DNA of 64,000 nt from Clostridium paraputrificum (GCF_900447045.1 NZ_UAWH01000014.1:990501-1054500); one strand, 5' to 3'; shown: positions 44,042-53,784, numbered from the stretch's first letter. Translations and numbers: made by a program. The notes: generated by a model not told the origin, from the sequence alone.

Positions 44042-45397
44042 ATGAACGTTATTATAGTTGGTGCAGGTAAAGTAGGCTATACTTTAGCTCAATATCTATC
44101 TATTGATGGGGATAATATAACTATTATAGATAAGAAAGATTGTGCTTTAGAGCATGTAAATAATAATCTTGATGTAATGTGTGTTAAAGGTAATGCAACT
44201 AGCTTAAAGGTTCTTGAAGAAGCTGGAGTTAGGGAGGCAGACTTATTAATATCTGTTACAGATAGTGATGAATTAAATATGCTTTGTTCACTTGCAGCAA
44301 AAAAATTAGGTGCTAAATATACAGTAGCGAGAGTAAGAAATCCAAGCTATGATGAAGAGATAACTCTTCTAACAGAAGCTGTTGGTATAGATTTAGTTAT
44401 AAATCCAGAAAAGGCTGCAGCAATAGAAATAGCTAAACTTATTAAGTATCCATCAGTATGTAGTATAGATAATTTTTCTGATGGTAAGGTAAATTTAGTT
44501 GGATTTAAGGCTGAAGATACAGCTCTTGAAGGAAAGAAGATAAGCGAAATTCGCTTTATAAGAGGAAATGTACTTTTCTGCGGTGTGGAAAGAAATGATG
44601 AATTTATCATGCCAAAGGGAGACTATGTTTTTAACAAAGATGATAAGGTTTATGTAATAGGTGAGCACAAGGATATTCAAAACCTATTTAATAAGCTTGG
44701 GAAATATAAGAAAAAAGTTAAGAGAGCTATGATAGTTGGTGGAGGTAAGATTGCATATTACCTTGCTAAAATAGTAAATGAAGTTGGAGTTAAATGCAAG
44801 ATAATAGAGAAGGATTTAGCTATTTGTGAAGAGCTTACTGAACTTTTACCAAACTCAATAATAATAAATGGGGATGGTATGGATGAGGAGCTTTTATTAT
44901 CTGAAAATCTTTTAGAAGTTGAAAGTTTCATTACTTTAACAGGAAGAGATGAGGATAATATAATAGCTTCTATTTTAGCTTACAATAAGTCTGTAAGTAA
45001 TGTAATTACTAAAATTACAAGAGATAATTATAGAGATATTGGAAAAGCTGTAGGAATAAATACTATGGTAAATCCAAAGTCAGTTACTGCCTATAAAATA
45101 TTGAGATATGCAAGATCTTTAAAGAATAAGAAAAAGAGTTTTATAGAGAATATATATAGAATTTGTAATGATAAAGCTGAAGCTGTAGAGTTTATAATTG
45201 GCAATGATACAACTAATATAGGTGAAAAATTTAAAGATTTGGAGTTTAATGAAAATGCATTAGTAGTAACAATTGTTAGAAACAATAAGATTATAATTCC
45301 AACTGGTGATGATTGCCTAAAGGTAAATGATAGAGTAATTATTGTGTCTAAAGATAAGAAGTTATTACAAGTTGATGATATATTTTATAGGTGGTAG
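44042..45397 (+). CDS. trkA: TrkA potassium uptake regulatory protein
   Basis: 451 residues from ATG 44042 (AAGGAG nine bases upstream). Two tandem RCK units: NAD-binding VGAGKVGYTLAQYL at the N-terminus and VGGGKIAYYLAKI near 236, each followed by a TrkA-C domain. Gates the TrkH channel in response to nucleotides. The gene overlaps the trkH region, so the two are co-expressed. Confidence 0.93.
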   Translation: MNVIIVGAGKVGYTLAQYLSIDGDNITIIDKKDCALEHVNNNLDVMCVKGNATSLKVLEEAGVREADLLISVTDSDELNMLCSLAAKKLGAKYTVARVRNPSYDEEITLLTEAVGIDLVINPEKAAAIEIAKLIKYPSVCSIDNFSDGKVNLVGFKAEDTALEGKKISEIRFIRGNVLFCGVERNDEFIMPKGDYVFNKDDKVYVIGEHKDIQNLFNKLGKYKKKVKRAMIVGGGKIAYYLAKIVNEVGVKCKIIEKDLAICEELTELLPNSIIINGDGMDEELLLSENLLEVESFITLTGRDEDNIIASILAYNKSVSNVITKITRDNYRDIGKAVGINTMVNPKSVTAYKILRYARSLKNKKKSFIENIYRICNDKAEAVEFIIGNDTTNIGEKFKDLEFNENALVVTIVRNNKIIIPTGDDCLKVNDRVIIVSKDKKLLQVDDIFYRW

Positions 45398-45402
45398 TCA
45401 AA

Positions 45403-46851
45403 ATGAATTATAGAATGATGTTAAGATTTATTGGGAATGTACTATTATATGAATTATTGCTTATGATAATTCCACTTGGTGTAGCCTTATATTATGGAGA
45501 TGGGGATGCTAGGGCATTTCTTTTTACTATAATTTTAATGTTACCTTTAGCCTTGATATTACGTTGTGTTAAGGTTAGGGATAAAGAAATGTATGAGAAG
45601 GAAGGATTCCTTACAGTAGGATTATCATGGATTGTAATAGCAGCTTTTGGAGCACTACCATTTGTTATAAGTGGTGCAATACCATCTTTTGTAGATTCAT
45701 TTTTTGAAACAGTATCAGGTTTTACAACTACAGGAGCAACAATACTTACAGAGATTGAGTCTTTGCCTAGAGGAATATTATTTTGGAGAAGTTTTACCCA
45801 CTGGATAGGTGGAATGGGATTCTTAATATTTATTTTAGCAATAGCACCTTCTTTAGGTTCTAATACAATATATTTATTAAGGGCAGAAAGTCCAGGACCT
45901 AATCCAGGTAAAATAGTTCCAAGGTTAAAAGAAACCGCAAAGATATTGTACATAATATATTTTGTATTAACTATAATACAAACAGTACTGTTAATGGTTG
46001 CAGGGCTTTCCTTTTATGATGCTATAATTCATGCTTTAGGAACAGCTGGAACAGGAGGATTCTCCAATATGAATTCAAGTGTTGCAGCCTTTAACAATCC
46101 AGCTGTTGAGTGGATAATTACAATATTTATGATACTATTTGGAGTGAATTTTGCTTTATATTTCCAAGCTTTAAGGGGAAGTATTAAAAGTTTCTTTAAA
46201 AGTGAAGAATTAAGGTATTATTTATTAATGATTGGATTTGCAATAGTATTTATTACTATTAATATATTAGGATTTAATGGTGGTAGAATAGGAGAGTCAA
46301 TTAGGCAATCATCTTTCCAAGTAGCTTCTATAATTACAACTACTGGTTATGCTACAGTAGATTTTAATTTATGGCCCACTTTAAGTAAGATGATTATATT
46401 AATTCTTATGATATCAGGGGCTATGGCTGGGTCTACAGGTGGTGGAGTAAAAACTACTAGAATAGTAATAATGCTAAAAAGCATAAGGCGTGCAATAGAT
46501 AAGATACTTCATCCAAAGATAGTGAAAAGTGTGAAAATGGATGGTAAAGTTGTAGATGAAGAAATAATATCAGGTGTGTTTTTGTTTTTAGGAGCCTATG
46601 CTGTAATAGCACTTATTGGAATGATAATTGTTTCCTTTGATGGTTTTGATTTAATTACAACATCAACGGCTGTATTAACTTCAATAAGTAATGTAGGGCC
46701 AGGCTTTGAGATGGTTGGACCTACAGGGAATTTTTCAGCATTTTCAGATTTAAGTAAACTTGTATTATCATTTTGTATGCTTGCTGGTAGATTAGAAATT
46801 TATCCAATGCTTATTATGTTTAGTAAATCTATTTGGAAGAGAACCTATTAG
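45403..46851 (+). CDS. trkH: TrkH potassium transporter, membrane subunit
   Basis: About 482 residues from ATG 45403, six bases after the trkA stop. GTG 45391 would be an alternative overlapping start. Around ten TMs; selectivity-filter segments SGFTTTGATI, GTAGTGGFSNM, ITTTGYATVDF and SISNVGPGF are the four P-loops of the SKT superfamily. Imports K+ with TrkA. Followed by a strong terminator. Confidence 0.93.
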   Translation: MNYRMMLRFIGNVLLYELLLMIIPLGVALYYGDGDARAFLFTIILMLPLALILRCVKVRDKEMYEKEGFLTVGLSWIVIAAFGALPFVISGAIPSFVDSFFETVSGFTTTGATILTEIESLPRGILFWRSFTHWIGGMGFLIFILAIAPSLGSNTIYLLRAESPGPNPGKIVPRLKETAKILYIIYFVLTIIQTVLLMVAGLSFYDAIIHALGTAGTGGFSNMNSSVAAFNNPAVEWIITIFMILFGVNFALYFQALRGSIKSFFKSEELRYYLLMIGFAIVFITINILGFNGGRIGESIRQSSFQVASIITTTGYATVDFNLWPTLSKMIILILMISGAMAGSTGGGVKTTRIVIMLKSIRRAIDKILHPKIVKSVKMDGKVVDEEIISGVFLFLGAYAVIALIGMIIVSFDGFDLITTSTAVLTSISNVGPGFEMVGPTGNFSAFSDLSKLVLSFCMLAGRLEIYPMLIMFSKSIWKRTY

Positions 46852-46857
46852 TAGAGA

Positions 46858-46895
46858 AAGAGCATATGACTTTAGTGAAAAAGTCATATGCTCTT
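46858..46895. terminator. Bidirectional terminator, first of twin pair
   Basis: Arms AAAGAGCATATGAC and GTCATATGCTCTTT, almost identical to 48980-49020. Separates trkH from the convergent EFR1 gene. Confidence 0.9.
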
Positions 46896-46902
46896 TATAT
46901 TT

Positions 46903-47649
46903 TTATTTAGGACAAGTATACCTTGATATATCCTTACTATGTTTACCATATTCAATAGCCTCTTTTGGACATCGACAAATACATGCCATACAATGAGTAC
47001 AATTTTCTCCCCAATTTGGTTTCCCATTTTGAAGTTTAATATTTCCCAATGGACAGATATTTTCACATTTTCCACATGAAATACAATCCTCTGTTACATA
47101 GAATTTTTTTGAATGAACAAACATTGGATAAAAAATTGTATTTATAAAACTACTGTTAAGTTTATCCTTAAATGTTATTTCAGGTTCTGGAAATGATAGA
47201 TCACTTCTAATGTATTCTATTGTATTTAATATGCTTTGTTGGGCTTGTTCTATTATTTTAAGGGCTTCATTTTTATCAGGTGTCTTGAAAAGTGCAATAT
47301 AATTTTCAGGCATTATTATAGAAGTACATCCCTTATAATTCATCCCTTTATCTAGGCATAGTTTATTTAAATATTTACCTGAATCACCATTAGAGCCTCC
47401 ACAGGTCATTACAAAATAAATATCCTTATTTCCATGTAGTTCTGTTTTTATTAGCCATTCATGTACAATGCGAGGAATACGCCAAGCATAAGTTGGTACA
47501 ACGATAATCCATGGGTTATGAGAGGTTAAAGAAGAATAATCATTATTTCGGATTTTTTTAAATAGGTTTAATGATTCACTCTTAATCTCTTTTTCAATTC
47601 TTTTAGCTACATATTCACTGTTACCCGTACCTGAAAAATACAAAATCAT
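46903..47649 (-). CDS. EFR1-family ferrodoxin (flavodoxin plus two 4Fe-4S)
   Basis: 248 residues. Flavodoxin-like N-terminus (MILYFSGTGNSEYVAKRI) and C-terminal bacterial ferredoxin domain with CISCGKCENICPLGN and CTHCMACICRCPKEAI. An EFR1-type electron carrier combining FMN and clusters. Divergent from the ferredoxin-nitroreductase, with which it may share a redox-related regulon. Confidence 0.88.
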   Translation of the reverse strand: MILYFSGTGNSEYVAKRIEKEIKSESLNLFKKIRNNDYSSLTSHNPWIIVVPTYAWRIPRIVHEWLIKTELHGNKDIYFVMTCGGSNGDSGKYLNKLCLDKGMNYKGCTSIIMPENYIALFKTPDKNEALKIIEQAQQSILNTIEYIRSDLSFPEPEITFKDKLNSSFINTIFYPMFVHSKKFYVTEDCISCGKCENICPLGNIKLQNGKPNWGENCTHCMACICRCPKEAIEYGKHSKDISRYTCPK

Positions 47650-47817
47650 AAATTTAAATCCTCCCTTAGGAATTGTTATTATTAATGTTTGCTACCAATT
47701 ATAGCAGATAAAATAAAAAAAATAGTATTGGTAAAGAGATTCTTTACCAATGAAATTTTAAGAAATTTAAATGATATAATAGTTTAAACCTATAAACGAA
47801 AGGGGAATGAATATATT

Positions 47818-48594
47818 ATGAAAGAACAACACATAATTGAAGTTAATAAGGATATTTGTATTGGGTGTGGCCTTTGCGAAAATGATTGTCCAGTAAATAA
47901 TATAACTATTAAAGATAAAAAGTCTGTAATTAAAAATCAAGACTGTATAAAGTGCGGTCATTGTTCAGCAATATGTCCAACAGCAGCTATTACCCTAACA
48001 GGATTTGATGATGAGCCAATTGAAATTAAGAATGAAACTACTGTAGATTCAAATGAATTATTAATGGCAATTAAATCTAGAAGAACTATTCGTAAGTTTA
48101 AAAATAAAGAAGTTCATTCAGAAATTATACAGCAAATTATTGAGGCAGGGAGATTTACACCTAGTGCTAAAAATTCACAAGATGTATCATATATTGTTTT
48201 AGATGAGAACAAGAGTAAATATGAGGAAATAGCAGTGAAGTTTTTTAGAAGAATAAAACCTATTGTAAGTCTTTTTATGAAAAGTGCAAAAGAAGTTACA
48301 ATTGATGAAAATTTCTTTTTCAAAGGGGCTCCTGTTGCAATAATGCTATTAACTAAAGATAAGATTAGTGGTTCACTTGCAGCTTCAAATATGGCATTAA
48401 TGTCTGAGTCCTATGGCTTGGGTGTATTATATAGTGGATTTTTTACAACTGTAGCAAATAATTCGAGGAAATTAAGAAAAAGTTTAAATTTAAAGCACAA
48501 TGATTATGTGGTTACAACCTTAGTTCTTGGATATCCAGACGTGAAATACAGACGTACTGCACAAAAAGAGAGGGCTAATGTAAGATACTTATAA
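47818..48594 (+). CDS. Nitroreductase with N-terminal ferredoxin domain
   Basis: 258 residues. N-terminal 2[4Fe-4S] domain: CIGCGLCENDCPVNN and CIKCGHCSAICPTAA. Then an FMN nitroreductase fold (SRRTIRKFKNKEV near 83, RFTPSAKNSQD near 110). The fused clusters suggest ferredoxin-like electrons feed the flavin directly. Sixteen bases upstream of an ArsR gene, so probably co-regulated with it. Confidence 0.88.
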   Translation: MKEQHIIEVNKDICIGCGLCENDCPVNNITIKDKKSVIKNQDCIKCGHCSAICPTAAITLTGFDDEPIEIKNETTVDSNELLMAIKSRRTIRKFKNKEVHSEIIQQIIEAGRFTPSAKNSQDVSYIVLDENKSKYEEIAVKFFRRIKPIVSLFMKSAKEVTIDENFFFKGAPVAIMLLTKDKISGSLAASNMALMSESYGLGVLYSGFFTTVANNSRKLRKSLNLKHNDYVVTTLVLGYPDVKYRRTAQKERANVRYL

Positions 48595-48609
48595 GCGTGA
48601 GGTGGTTTT

Positions 48610-48975
48610 ATGGAAAAAGAATGTAGGGAAAGATTAGATGATATAGCATCAAAGTTTAAAATATGCCGTAAGGCCATTTCTGCCATAGGTGATGAAACAA
48701 GACAGTTAATTTTACTTGCACTACTAGAAAGTGATTTTAATGGAATTCGAGTGGGAGAACTTACAGAGAAAACACATCTTTCACGCCCAGCTGTATCTCA
48801 TCATCTTAAAATACTTAAAGAAGCAGAAATTGTGAATGTACGACGAGAAGGAACAAAAAACTTTTATTATCTTGATTCGAAGAAATCACAATGGGAAAAC
48901 TTAACAGAGCTAATGAATCTTATATTTGAGGGAATACAGCATATTAGTGAAGATGATAGTAGAAAAGAGGAGTAA
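48610..48975 (+). CDS. ArsR-family transcriptional regulator
   Basis: 121 residues. Winged helix: AIGDETRQLILLALL, THLSRPAVSHHLKILKEA and wing VRREGTKNFYYL. The usual ELCVC metal motif is absent, so it may sense something other than metal. Likely represses the nitroreductase operon. Ribosome binding site GAGGTGG. Confidence 0.85.
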   Translation: MEKECRERLDDIASKFKICRKAISAIGDETRQLILLALLESDFNGIRVGELTEKTHLSRPAVSHHLKILKEAEIVNVRREGTKNFYYLDSKKSQWENLTELMNLIFEGIQHISEDDSRKEE

Positions 48976-48979
48976 ATTA

Positions 48980-49020
48980 AAAGAGCATATGACTTTAGTT
49001 AAAAAGTCATATGCTCTTTA
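48980..49020. terminator. Bidirectional terminator, second of twin pair
   Basis: Arms AAGAGCATATGAC and GTCATATGCTCTT; loop TTTAGTTAAAAA against TTTAGTGAAAAA in the first copy. Serves the ArsR gene (+) and the OYE gene (-). Confidence 0.9.
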
Positions 49021-49022
49021 TA

Positions 49023-50969
49023 TTACAATTCTTTAGCAAGAGCATATCCTGCGTGGATAGCGTCTTGTATTGTTCCAACACTATTTGCATCTCCAATAGT
49101 GTGATAGGTTATTTTAAGTTCATTTAAGGTGTCAGCTAATGCTTTGTCTGGACGATAACCTACTGCAAAGATAAGTGTATCAGCATCAGAAATGCAGTGA
49201 GTTTCACCATTTATGCTGTAGTAGATTTTATCTTCTTCTACCTTTTCAACCTTAGCGTTACAAATTAGTTCTATTCCTTTTTTCATCATACGTTGTACAA
49301 GTAAGCTTCTACCTGGACCTGATTCAGTAGCCATAACTTCTGGAGCCATTTCAATTACAGTAACTTTTCTATCTCTAGGTAGACGGTCATAAACTAGAGG
49401 TGCTAGATAATCTGCAGTTTCACAGCCTACAGAGCCACCACCAATAACCACAATTCTACGGCCAGGGAAGGCTTTTCCACCTAGAATATCATCAGCAGTT
49501 GCCCAATGTTTAAATGTTGTAAATGGCTGTATAACAACAGGGGAAGCACCATTGCTCATAACCACTTCATAATCAGCAAATTCATTTTGTAACATATCTT
49601 TATTAACTTCACAGTTTAAATGAATTTCAACTCCAGCTTCTTCAAGCTTTCTAACCATATATTGTGTAACCTTTGCAAGATCTTGTTTAGCAATTGGTAC
49701 AGAAGCTAACTTCATAAGTCCACCAAGCTCTTCATTTTTATCACAAAGAACTACATCATGACCTCTTTTCTTTGCAACATAAGCTGCTTCCATACCAGCA
49801 GGTCCACCACCAATAACAAGTATTTTTTTCTTTGTGTTTGATGGTTTAATAGTATCTTCATTTTCAATTTCAAGAGAAGGGTTGATTGTACAAGCAACAC
49901 GCTTTCCAAACATAATACCATTTAAGCAACGAAGACAACCTATGCATGGACGTATATCCTTGTCCATACCTTTTTCAGCCTTATTAGCAAATTCAGGATC
50001 ACATAAATTAGCTCTTCCAATCATGCATATATCTGCCTTACCATTAGCAATTAACTCATCAGCAATCCAAGGCTCAGTTATTCTTCCAACAGTAGCTATT
50101 GGAATTGATGTGTGTTTCTTAATTTCTTCTGCTAGTTTAGCATGAGAACCTTGTTTTGTACCAGGTGCTGGTATTGAACTACCACGCATTATAGTAGTAC
50201 CTCCAGATACATGAATCATATCAGATCCAGCTTTCTCTAACTGTTTGGCAATATATATTCCATCGTTAAGGTTTAACCCTCCATCACAGTATTCATCACC
50301 AGAAATTCTTACATCAATAATGAAGTCTTTTCCACAAATTTTACGAACTTCTTCAATAACTTCTAGGGTTAATTTTAAACGGCCATTGATATCACCGCCA
50401 TACTCATCAGTTCTTTTATTATATAGTGGAGATAGGAAACCTCCTAGTAAACCATGGGCATGAGCAGCGTGAATTTCAACACCATCTCCACCAGCTTTTT
50501 TAATTCTTAAAGCTGCTTCACCAAACTGTTTTATGATAACCTTTAACTCTGGTATAGTTACTGGTCTTGGTGCTTCCTTTGCATATGCAGGTCCAACATT
50601 TGATGGTGCAATTAAACGTGGAGTTCCTGGAATAGGAAAAGCCATATAAGCAGGGTGGAATAATTGAGGAAGAATTTTTGCACCATACTTATGTACTGCA
50701 TCAGTAAGCTTCTTCCAACCTGGAATATAGGAATCATCACATATGGACATATCTCCAGGTAGATATGTATAAACAGGTTCAACAGTAGTTACTTCAGTGA
50801 CAATAAGACCAACGCCACCTTTTGCTCTTGCAGCGTAATGTTCAACTAAAGTATCTGTTACATAACCCTTATCTGCTAGATTTGTAGATATTGGTGGCAT
50901 AAAAATACGGTTTTTAACTGTTGTTTCACCAATTTTAATAGGTGAAAATAAATGACTATATTTTTGCAT
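49023..50969 (-). CDS. Old-yellow-enzyme/2-enoate-reductase-like flavo-iron-sulfur oxidoreductase
   Basis: 648 residues. FMN TIM barrel 1-~340 (EIHAAHAHGLLGGFLSPLYN with the HxxH pair), 4Fe-4S site C-x2-C-x3-C-x11-C in CIGCLRCLNGIMFGKRVACT, then FAD/NAD domains (VIGGGPAGMEAA; VIGGGSVGCETADYL). Same architecture as 2-enoate reductase, 2,4-dienoyl-CoA reductase and the bile-acid enzymes BaiCD/BaiH. Reduces activated C=C bonds. Divergent neighbour AraC gene may regulate it. Substrate cannot be told. Confidence 0.88.
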   Translation of the reverse strand: MQKYSHLFSPIKIGETTVKNRIFMPPISTNLADKGYVTDTLVEHYAARAKGGVGLIVTEVTTVEPVYTYLPGDMSICDDSYIPGWKKLTDAVHKYGAKILPQLFHPAYMAFPIPGTPRLIAPSNVGPAYAKEAPRPVTIPELKVIIKQFGEAALRIKKAGGDGVEIHAAHAHGLLGGFLSPLYNKRTDEYGGDINGRLKLTLEVIEEVRKICGKDFIIDVRISGDEYCDGGLNLNDGIYIAKQLEKAGSDMIHVSGGTTIMRGSSIPAPGTKQGSHAKLAEEIKKHTSIPIATVGRITEPWIADELIANGKADICMIGRANLCDPEFANKAEKGMDKDIRPCIGCLRCLNGIMFGKRVACTINPSLEIENEDTIKPSNTKKKILVIGGGPAGMEAAYVAKKRGHDVVLCDKNEELGGLMKLASVPIAKQDLAKVTQYMVRKLEEAGVEIHLNCEVNKDMLQNEFADYEVVMSNGASPVVIQPFTTFKHWATADDILGGKAFPGRRIVVIGGGSVGCETADYLAPLVYDRLPRDRKVTVIEMAPEVMATESGPGRSLLVQRMMKKGIELICNAKVEKVEEDKIYYSINGETHCISDADTLIFAVGYRPDKALADTLNELKITYHTIGDANSVGTIQDAIHAGYALAKEL

Positions 50970-51125
50970 AGTATCATCTCCTTTTCTTTGATGGTACCAT
51001 ATTGCTTAACCAGTATCCTTGTCCTAGATTGATGTTAAAGGTTAAAATATGTCATTATATTTTTAGATTAAGGCAAAAAACTGCCTATAATATAAAGCCA
51101 TAAGGTGGATTAAAAATCATTAGTT

Positions 51126-52193
51126 TTAAACACTAGCAATATCTATAACAATCTCATCATTGCAATGGGATATAGTACTATTCACATATTTATCACATTG
51201 AATGGAACAAATGATATGTTTTTCTTCAACTTTGATTTTTACACCAGCATCCTCATAAATGGTGTTTTCAATACCTTCTAACAGAGGCTGAAGTAGCTGT
51301 TTTTGGTTATTATCTAAAGACATTAGCTGTTCTTTCTTATCATCATTAATCTTCATATTATTGATGAACTTTTTACGATAATGGCTAGGAACAATTCCAT
51401 AAAGTTCTTTGAAAGCTTTAGTATAAGCTTTAGAATTTGGCATTCCACAGTCTGCAGCAATTTGCTCAATAGATTTTTTTCCTTCTAATAAATCTTCTAT
51501 AGATTCACGAATTCTTACTAATGCAACATATTTTACAAATAAAATACCTGTATACCTTTTAAATAGCTTTGAGGTATAAGAAACACTAAACATTAGAGTG
51601 TTTGCCACATCAGTTAAACGCAAATCTTCCTTATAATGCTTGTCTATGTACTGAATAGCCTTCATATAATTTTCTCTATGAATAGATTGAGTAGGCAAGC
51701 GTTCAATAGGATATTGCATGTGATTAGAAGTTGTATAAATTATCTCCATCATACTTGTATTTAGTTCAAATAAATTATTGCTATCACTTAATAGAATTCT
51801 AAATAACTTACCTATTTGAATTTTTAATTTTTTTAATAAATGTAAGTTTTTCTTGTTGGTACAAACAATTGATTCATAGGCTTGTCCTATTTCTCCTACC
51901 ATTGCTGGGGGAAATAAAGAAAAATCAATATGTATGGTTAATATTACATTCTCTTCGTTAGAATGTTGGCGAATTATATGAATATCATTAGGTGCAATGA
52001 TTACTAGTTCATGTTCCTTAATTATATGAGAGAAATTTTCTGTAATAACCTCATATTCTCCCTTTAAAACATAGGTTATTTCTAGACTGTTATGACGAGA
52101 AAATATTTCTCTACTAAAACTATTAATACTTAAGCTTAAGGGATAGCCAAATCTTTGGCCTGAAAAGTCATAATAATATTTCATATTTTGCAT
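51126..52193 (-). CDS. AraC-family transcriptional regulator
   Basis: 355 residues. N-terminal cupin-like sensor (SLEITYVLKGEYEVITENFS), central AraC helix-turn-helix pair ~190-285 (LRLTDVANTLMFSVSYTSKL, SIEQIAADCGMPNSKAYTKAF, YGIVPSHYRKKF), and an unusual ~70-residue C-terminal tail after the DNA-binding domain. Upstream of the OYE gene in the same direction, with a 156-bp gap. Probably its activator. Confidence 0.85.
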   Translation of the reverse strand: MQNMKYYYDFSGQRFGYPLSLSINSFSREIFSRHNSLEITYVLKGEYEVITENFSHIIKEHELVIIAPNDIHIIRQHSNEENVILTIHIDFSLFPPAMVGEIGQAYESIVCTNKKNLHLLKKLKIQIGKLFRILLSDSNNLFELNTSMMEIIYTTSNHMQYPIERLPTQSIHRENYMKAIQYIDKHYKEDLRLTDVANTLMFSVSYTSKLFKRYTGILFVKYVALVRIRESIEDLLEGKKSIEQIAADCGMPNSKAYTKAFKELYGIVPSHYRKKFINNMKINDDKKEQLMSLDNNQKQLLQPLLEGIENTIYEDAGVKIKVEEKHIICSIQCDKYVNSTISHCNDEIVIDIASV

Positions 52194-52401
52194 AAAAAAC
52201 CTCCATTTATCTTGGTGTAGATTTAATGTGTTTTATCTTTAGGTGTTAAAATATAATAATATAATAGAATGTTTTACAATAATAAACAAGTTTTTCCTCT
52301 TAAATATGTAAATTCATAAGGTGTATCTTCACAGTAGATTAATTCACATGCTAAAATAGAAGGAATAGAATGAATTTAGGTGAGGATGTGTTTAAATAAG
52401 T

Positions 52402-53220
52402 ATGCAAAAATATGATCAAGAAAATCCAAAGCTTATTAATTCTATGGTATGTACTATAGATATATTAGGATTTTCACAAATGATAGTAGACTCTTGTAGT
52501 AAGGGATATGGAAATAAACTTCTCAATGAGATTAGCTCTCTTATAAATAAGAACAAGCAGTGTATAATTCCAAATAAGTATAGTCAGGGGAAGATAAAAA
52601 TATATACTGATAATATGATTGTTGGATACCCTATAAAAGATGATGGGGAAGAAGAATTAGATGAAATACTTGATAATGTATCAGAATATCAATTTAACTT
52701 GGCACTAGAAGGTCTCTTTGTTAGAGGAGGAGTAAGTGTTGGTGAATTTTACATAAATGAAGATATTGTTTTTGGTCCAGCTCTTTTGGATGCACATAAT
52801 ACTGAGAGTAATTTAGCTTGCTATCCAAGAATTGTATTAGATGATAATACGGTGGGCAGATTACAAAAATATATAAATAATTATGATGATGTTGCTCCAC
52901 AACATAAGAAAATACTTATTGGTAGTGATGGACAGTGGTTTTTAAATTATTTAAATACTATATTTAAATATTATACAGAATGTAATAATGAATATGAGTT
53001 TGAAAAAGTACAAATAGAATTACTTCTTAAACATAAAGCTAAAATTGAAGAAATGCTAAGCTTCAGTAAAAAGAATATAAGAACATGGGACAAGTATGTA
53101 TGGACAGCTAATTACCATAATTACTTCTGTGATTTAAATTTTCCAAAAGAGAAGCAGTTAAGGATATCAAGAAAGAGTTTACTTTCATGGCCTAGAGAAA
53201 TTTCAAATAATGATTTTTAA
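52402..53220 (+). CDS. Nucleotidyl-cyclase-like protein
   Basis: 272 residues, soluble. The N-terminal half resembles the class III nucleotidyl cyclase fold: CTIDILGFSQM with Asp20 and KIYTDNMIVGYPI with Asp70 as the likely metal pair. Then FVRGGVSVGEFY, VFGPALLDAHNTES and CYPRIVLDD follow, in the order seen in the cyclases of Pycsar phage defence and related standalone proteins. The C-terminal 100 residues are helical. No membrane or TIR effector is adjacent, so a signalling or defence role is only a hypothesis. No good ribosome binding site precedes ATG 52402. Confidence 0.55.
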   Translation: MQKYDQENPKLINSMVCTIDILGFSQMIVDSCSKGYGNKLLNEISSLINKNKQCIIPNKYSQGKIKIYTDNMIVGYPIKDDGEEELDEILDNVSEYQFNLALEGLFVRGGVSVGEFYINEDIVFGPALLDAHNTESNLACYPRIVLDDNTVGRLQKYINNYDDVAPQHKKILIGSDGQWFLNYLNTIFKYYTECNNEYEFEKVQIELLLKHKAKIEEMLSFSKKNIRTWDKYVWTANYHNYFCDLNFPKEKQLRISRKSLLSWPREISNNDF

Positions 53221-53391
53221 TATATAAGAATATTTATATTATTTCAATAAATGTCTTGTAATAATATTAAAGCTGTGTTATTATAAGAGAGTAGCAAAAA
53301 GCTAACAAAAAAGTTTCATTTAGGTAAATAGTTTCTTAAAAATTAGAGATTATATATCGATTTAGAATCTTTAATTTTAGGAGGAATATTT

Positions 53392-53544
53392 ATGACAGAT
53401 AAGACATTAGTATGTAGAGATTGTGGAAGTGAATTCGTATTTTCAGTAGGAGAACAAGAATTCTACCAAGAAAAAGGATTTACAAATGAGCCTACAAGAT
53501 GTATCGCTTGTAGAAGAGCTAAGAAAGAACAAAATAGAAGATAA
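53392..53544 (+). CDS. Small zinc-ribbon protein
   Basis: 50 residues from ATG 53392 with TTAGGAGGAATA upstream. LVCRDCGSEFVFSVGEQEFY and TRCIACRRAKKEQ form a CxxC...CxxC zinc ribbon of the short zf-trcl/probable zinc-ribbon family with a basic tail. Such proteins bind nucleic acid; the role is unknown. Has its own terminator. Confidence 0.85.
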   Translation: MTDKTLVCRDCGSEFVFSVGEQEFYQEKGFTNEPTRCIACRRAKKEQNRR

Positions 53545-53559
53545 TTTTAGATTGTTAGA

Positions 53560-53588
53560 GGTTGTAGTTTAAACTACAACCTTTTTTG
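53560..53588 (+). terminator. Terminator after zinc-ribbon gene
   Basis: Perfect palindrome GGTTGTAGTTT/AAACTACAACC followed by TTTTTT. Repeat D5 starts at the T-run. Confidence 0.9.
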
Positions 53589-53690
53589 CTGTCTAGAAAA
53601 ATATAAAATTTTAATTTTTTTATAAATCAAAGGTATTATTACAATTTCATATTAAAAGATATAAATAAATAGCCGCTCTACTTTTTTGTA
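53587..53690 (+). repeat. Dispersed hairpin repeat D5 (3' truncated)
   Basis: Carries CTGTCTAG, AAAATTTTAATTTTTTTATA, ATCAAAGGTATTATTA and ATTTCATATTAAAAGATATA. It then jumps to AAATAGCCGCTCTACTTTTTT; the GACTTGGAGC/GCGACGGAAC loop has been lost. Confidence 0.65.
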
Positions 53691-53723
53691 TTATAGTATT
53701 CCCTCAAGAATAAAAAAATTATA

Positions 53724-53752
53724 TTGACAAATTATTTTTGGTAAATTATACT
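53724..53752 (+). promoter_or_regulatory. Promoter of PTS/beta-galactosidase operon
   Basis: TTGACA (53724-53729), 17 bases, TATACT (53747-53752). Near-consensus. The transcript would have a leader of ~260 bases. Confidence 0.8.
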
Positions 53753-53765
53753 TTTTTTAAATTAA

Positions 53766-53784
53766 TAATAATAAATTATTATTA
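53766..53784. promoter_or_regulatory. AT-only palindrome at the transcription start
   Basis: Nine-base arms TAATAATAA and TTATTATTA around one A, directly downstream of the -10 box. Possible operator for a sugar-responsive repressor, though chance is not excluded in A/T-only sequence. Confidence 0.4.

Noticed and set aside
45492-45953. 153-codon minus-strand ORF inside trkH
   Set aside because: Antisense shadow of a well-supported TrkH coding region.
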